DNA from: Melanocharis versteri
Taxonomy: Eukaryota; Chordata; Aves; Passeriformes; Melanocharitidae
Direction of reading: 5' to 3'
DNA: 64,000 bases
NCBI GenBank assembly: GCA_013397845.1
Contig: VZTG01005438.1
Coordinates: 124,001 to 188,000 of the forward strand
The stretch's first letter is position 1; the number at the start of each line of letters is the position of its first letter. Shown piece by piece: positions 60,621 to 64,000 of this stretch. The notes below the pieces were generated by a model. It worked only from the letters and a program-made list of their open reading frames with translations. It did not search any database and was not told where the DNA came from. The translations under genes were made by a program, and so were the position numbers.

Positions 60621-62728
60621 CAGAACAGATAAAAGATGAAAGGAAATGACTCCTACTGAAGACAGCTTCAGGCATGGGTTAGAGCATGCAGTGAGGTAAA
60701 AAAAAAAAATTAAAATGCTGTAGAATATTTGATCAATAGTAGCAGAAGAACTTTAGGTTTATTTAGCAAAACCAAAGCAAGCTCTTGTTGTCAAGGCTTG
60801 ACAATTTTTCTACTCCTTCTTGCACATGGGCCACTTCTGAAGTACTTTACCAGAACTATACAGACAGATATGTGCCCCTGAGATCTTGATGGATGACAGT
60901 GGACAAGTTTGGTTAGGACCTTGTTTCAGATGTGAATTTCAATGAGCAGTGAAGACCCCAGGAAAAGAAGAAAAGTTAGTGGGAAATCACACTGAAATGC
61001 AGTACCCAAATTGCTGCAGCTTTGTGTGCTTTGCTTTTCTATATTTTTTGATGGAAGTAGAAGGGTGATGCTACTCTCATGTGAAGAGCAGGAACAGACA
61101 GTCTCATGAGATCACTAAATCAGAGCCAATGCTGTTATTGCAAGCCAGGAAAAAAATGCTTCATGAAGTCTGCACCCTCCTTAACTACTTCCAAATACTT
61201 CCTCCTTTGCAAGGATCTCTATATTTTTAATCTAATATTACCTAGCCTATCAACAATTTTTTCTCCAAATTCAATTATGGCATTGATCCATATTGCAAAT
61301 AGGCTAGTGCAATGAAGCTTACTTTCACTGCAGGTTGCATGATGTTTTTATAACTCAACAGATCAGATTTGTTGTGCTTCTGCATGTGCTTTAATATTTG
61401 TTGTAATGTTATAGAGAACTTTTAATTTCATTAGAAAAACAATAATCTTAAAACAAATATTTGCATATTTAGGGTAGGTGGCAGTGTAGGTTGAGAGGTG
61501 TCTATTATGTCATACAGCATTACAGTGTTTTGTGGTTCATTACAACACACTCTAAAAATTATGAGTCATCTACATCCTACAAAATGAAATTTGTTTTCAA
61601 AATTTTGTTCAAGCATAATTGTACAGGGAATAGGCATAGAATAGAAAAGATACGAGTTTTAAAAAGAGCTCTTTGTTTCACAGAATATTTGACATGCTTC
61701 ACTAAACATTCTAAAAATGGCAGAAGTCATATATGACAGAAAAGCAGAATATTCTGTATTTCCCTAATTACTCTTCTAGTCTAGTGTGGAACTTGCTTTC
61801 TCAGAGTCAGTGTGTATGTGACAGCTAGGGATGGGATTGATATTAATTCTGAAACTTAATCAATTTTGGTTGTCTCATCTTGATAAGGAGAGATCATGAA
61901 ATAAAGTTACTCTGTTTTATTTGTGGGGCTTCGATCATGTATCAAGTTGCAATAAATATGTAACACTTGAATGAATCGATAAAAAATACCTACCTAAAAA
62001 ATAAGCAAGAAACAAGTACTTTTTTTTTCCAATTTTTGCTTGTCTTTTCCCTTGGCCAGAAGGAGACTGGGATACATGACAGAAAGTAATATCATAAATT
62101 CAAGTTTTAAATGCAACATCAATTAATTTAAGTGGTTGAACAGCTGTCTTATTTCCTTTTCTCAAGGAACTTCTCTCTGTAGATAACTAACTCATGGGGA
62201 CTAATCCAAGTGGATCCCAGCCTGGCTTTAGCCAGGACACTAGCACAGCCTGCATAAAATCTTCACAGTTTTTTTTATTTAACCTACCTCTTTCTCTAAG
62301 TATTTAAACAGATACAGATTTATTTTTTCTTTTGTGGGAGAGGAGAAAGAGTAGGTTTTAGTGAGTTTTCTGTTACATATTCAGAGCTTTTTTGCAGAAA
62401 GTAGAAAAAAACTTTTAATGCTTTAAATGAACTTTATTCTGACAGGAAAGCCTCAGACCACACTGTACAGGGCTCTGAAGCCACTTTTTTCAACAGTGCT
62501 GAAATACAAACAGGAGTCTCCAAACTCCTTACTGCGGTAGAAATGCCCACAGTAAATACAAAATTACTGCTTGCAGGCCAGAAATAGCATTTGAAATCAT
62601 AATGTTGATTTTTCAGGAAGCAGCAAGGAAGTTGCAAGTCCAAGGGCAATCAAGAGAAACTTCCAGGGTCTTGGGATGACTGGTTAAGGGATTAGGAGTA
62701 TGAGTAGTGTCTTCCTCTATCCCTCCAG
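60621..62728. other. AT-rich unique DNA, nothing recognised
   Basis: Only chance ORFs. An A-run occurs near 60699-60709. Confidence 0.4.
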
Positions 62729-62785
62729 TTGCAGGAAATGATGAGGGAAGAAACAAGACGAGCCATCAGATCTATGCAATCTGAT

Positions 62786-62821
62786 GATCAACTATATGAT
62801 CAACTCTATGATCAACTCTAT
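62786..62821 (+). repeat. Three tandem 12-bp units (GATCAACTCTAT)
   Basis: Units at 62786-62797, 62798-62809 and 62810-62821; the first differs by one base. In the open plus frame each unit reads DQLY. The array abuts the left edge of the CR1 fragment. Confidence 0.9.
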
Positions 62822-62939
62822 CAGCAATGTTGTGGCCAGCAGGACCAGTACGGTGACTGTCCCCCTGGACTTGGCACTGGTGAGGCCATAACTCAGATCC
62901 TGCCTCCAGTTTTGGGCCCCACCCTACAAGAAAGACACT
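62822..62939 (+). mobile_element. CR1 LINE, short internal fragment
   Basis: AATGTTGTGGCCAGCAGGAC followed by GGACTTGGCACTGGTGAGGC and CAGTTTTGGGCCCC, then CTACAAGAAAGACA. This matches the same part of CR1 ORF2 with which the copy at 383-912 begins, plus about 45 bases upstream. Truncated at both ends. Confidence 0.88.
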
Positions 62940-64000
62940 GGCTGGTTGTTGCAGATTTTTAATGGAAGGTCTTATCATAGCTTTTCTGAAGTCTTTCATT
63001 TCAAAGGAAAACTTCCTGGTTTATCTTTTTGTTACTTCTAATTCCTGCCGATATTTCACTATGCATATGGGTGCTTTGCTGTTTGGGCTTTGGTTGGTTG
63101 CTGGTTTTTTCCCCGGGATTAACTGAATCCTTGGTGTACGATTGCACTTGTCTGGTGTAAATATACAGTTGACAAGTTTAAGTATGTTAATATATAAATG
63201 TTAACAAAACTACGAAACAAAGAGCAAGGTGTTGCAAATGTTTGATATCCTAGTAACTTCATAAGAGTTATTTCAGCTGCCCTCAGCTGGAAATGGAACT
63301 AAGTAATTCAACAAGGAAATTTCAAGTAACAATTACTAATCCTTTTGTAATCAGTTCCCAATTGTTAATCAGAAGTATTGTTACCAGTATTATCTTCGTG
63401 GATTTTACTTCCTGTGGAGAAGAGTCTAGGAGGGATCCCTTTGCCCTCTGTAATAATTTCTTTGTTTTGCTGCTTACTCATACTCTTGATTCTACAGCAC
63501 TGAGCTCACTGCAGATCTCTTTCATTGAAATAAAAGAAGTGAAAATCATCTGCATTGAGTTTTGGTCCTTAAGTTCCACATCAGCACCTGTTCTCATTTC
63601 ATTCCCATAGGTGGGAAGGTTCAGTGGGAGAGAAAAGGTAAGGTAAAGGCTCTGATGCAGGGCAGGAAGATCTGCCTTCCCCTGCTGCATCACCTTACAA
63701 AGCTACACAACCGCCGGGTTCTCCACAAGACCTCAGCATGGGCACAGTGTGTGGTGTGGAGACACAGCTCAGATCCCTGAGCTCCCAGCAGTGATGTTCT
63801 GCCTGAGTGCAGAAGTCACTGAGTGCTGAGAACAGCACACACTCTGTGCTGCAGGGCTCTTGGGGTCAGATATTAAGGTCTGCTGAAATAAAATTATTTG
63901 TCAGATCAGCTTCATAATGGGAAAGGGACTTAATTCAAGTGTTATAAATGGCAAAACTTAACACTTTGGAAAAGAAAAGGGTGGAGAAAAGGAACTGGTA
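62940..64000. other. Unique DNA, nothing recognised
   Basis: Chance ORFs up to 105 codons. Slightly GC-richer at about 63640-63870 without a recognisable family. Confidence 0.4.

Noticed and set aside
1..64000. tRNA, rRNA, CRISPR array, operon or plasmid features
   Set aside because: No cloverleaf with A/B boxes, rRNA core, regularly spaced repeats or ribosome-binding-site-led gene arrays were seen; the DNA is vertebrate in character.
1..64000. An intact, potentially mobile CR1 or provirus
   Set aside because: All CR1 segments are truncated with broken frames, and each LTR stands alone without internal viral sequence.

Overview
The window reads as AT-rich, CpG-poor, gene-poor vertebrate DNA, almost certainly from a bird. 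The evidence is the interspersed repeats. Twelve segments match CR1 non-LTR retrotransposons, several ending in the avian CR1 3' signature (ATTCTATG-type octamers, seen as CATAGAAT on the other strand). There is also a solo LTR of the avian ERVL type and two further solo-LTR-like insertions. A songbird-like genome is a guess from the LTR style. There is no sign of prokaryotic, phage or organelle DNA.

Layout. 0-7 kb: a minisatellite abutting a 5'-truncated CR1 (383-912), a decayed CR1 ORF2 interior on the minus strand (5598-6700) and a CR1 3' tail (6993-7107). 7-18.8 kb: mostly unique AT-rich DNA, with an exon-like segment at 14.6 kb and a GC-richer block at 16.7-17.5 kb. 18.8-20.4 kb: an ERVL-type solo LTR, a CR1 tail and a perfect hairpin. 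20.4-43.6 kb: mainly unique, desert-like DNA with two CR1 copies in opposite orientation (30.9 and 38.6 kb), a GC-richer block at 35.8-36.2 kb and stretches that look like conserved noncoding DNA. 43.6-45.6 kb: an isolated GC-rich island with a three-exon gene-like structure and a polyadenylation signal. 47.4-62.9 kb: more CR1, including one copy split by two separate LTR insertions (56.2-57.6 kb).

No known protein-coding gene was recognised. The best candidate for something undescribed is the 43.68-44.73 kb island: three exons that join in one open frame through two introns with good GT...AG sites, strong ATG contexts, a hydrophobic leader-like stretch and AATAAA downstream. Its frame has no family I can name and could be a chance product of high GC, so it is called at low confidence. 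No CR1 copy is intact and no LTR element retains an internal coding region, so nothing here looks able to transpose by itself.

Limits: repeat calls rest on recognising family consensus features by eye. Element boundaries are accurate to roughly 5-20 bases unless target duplications are given. Regulatory and conserved-element calls are hypotheses from sequence texture alone.
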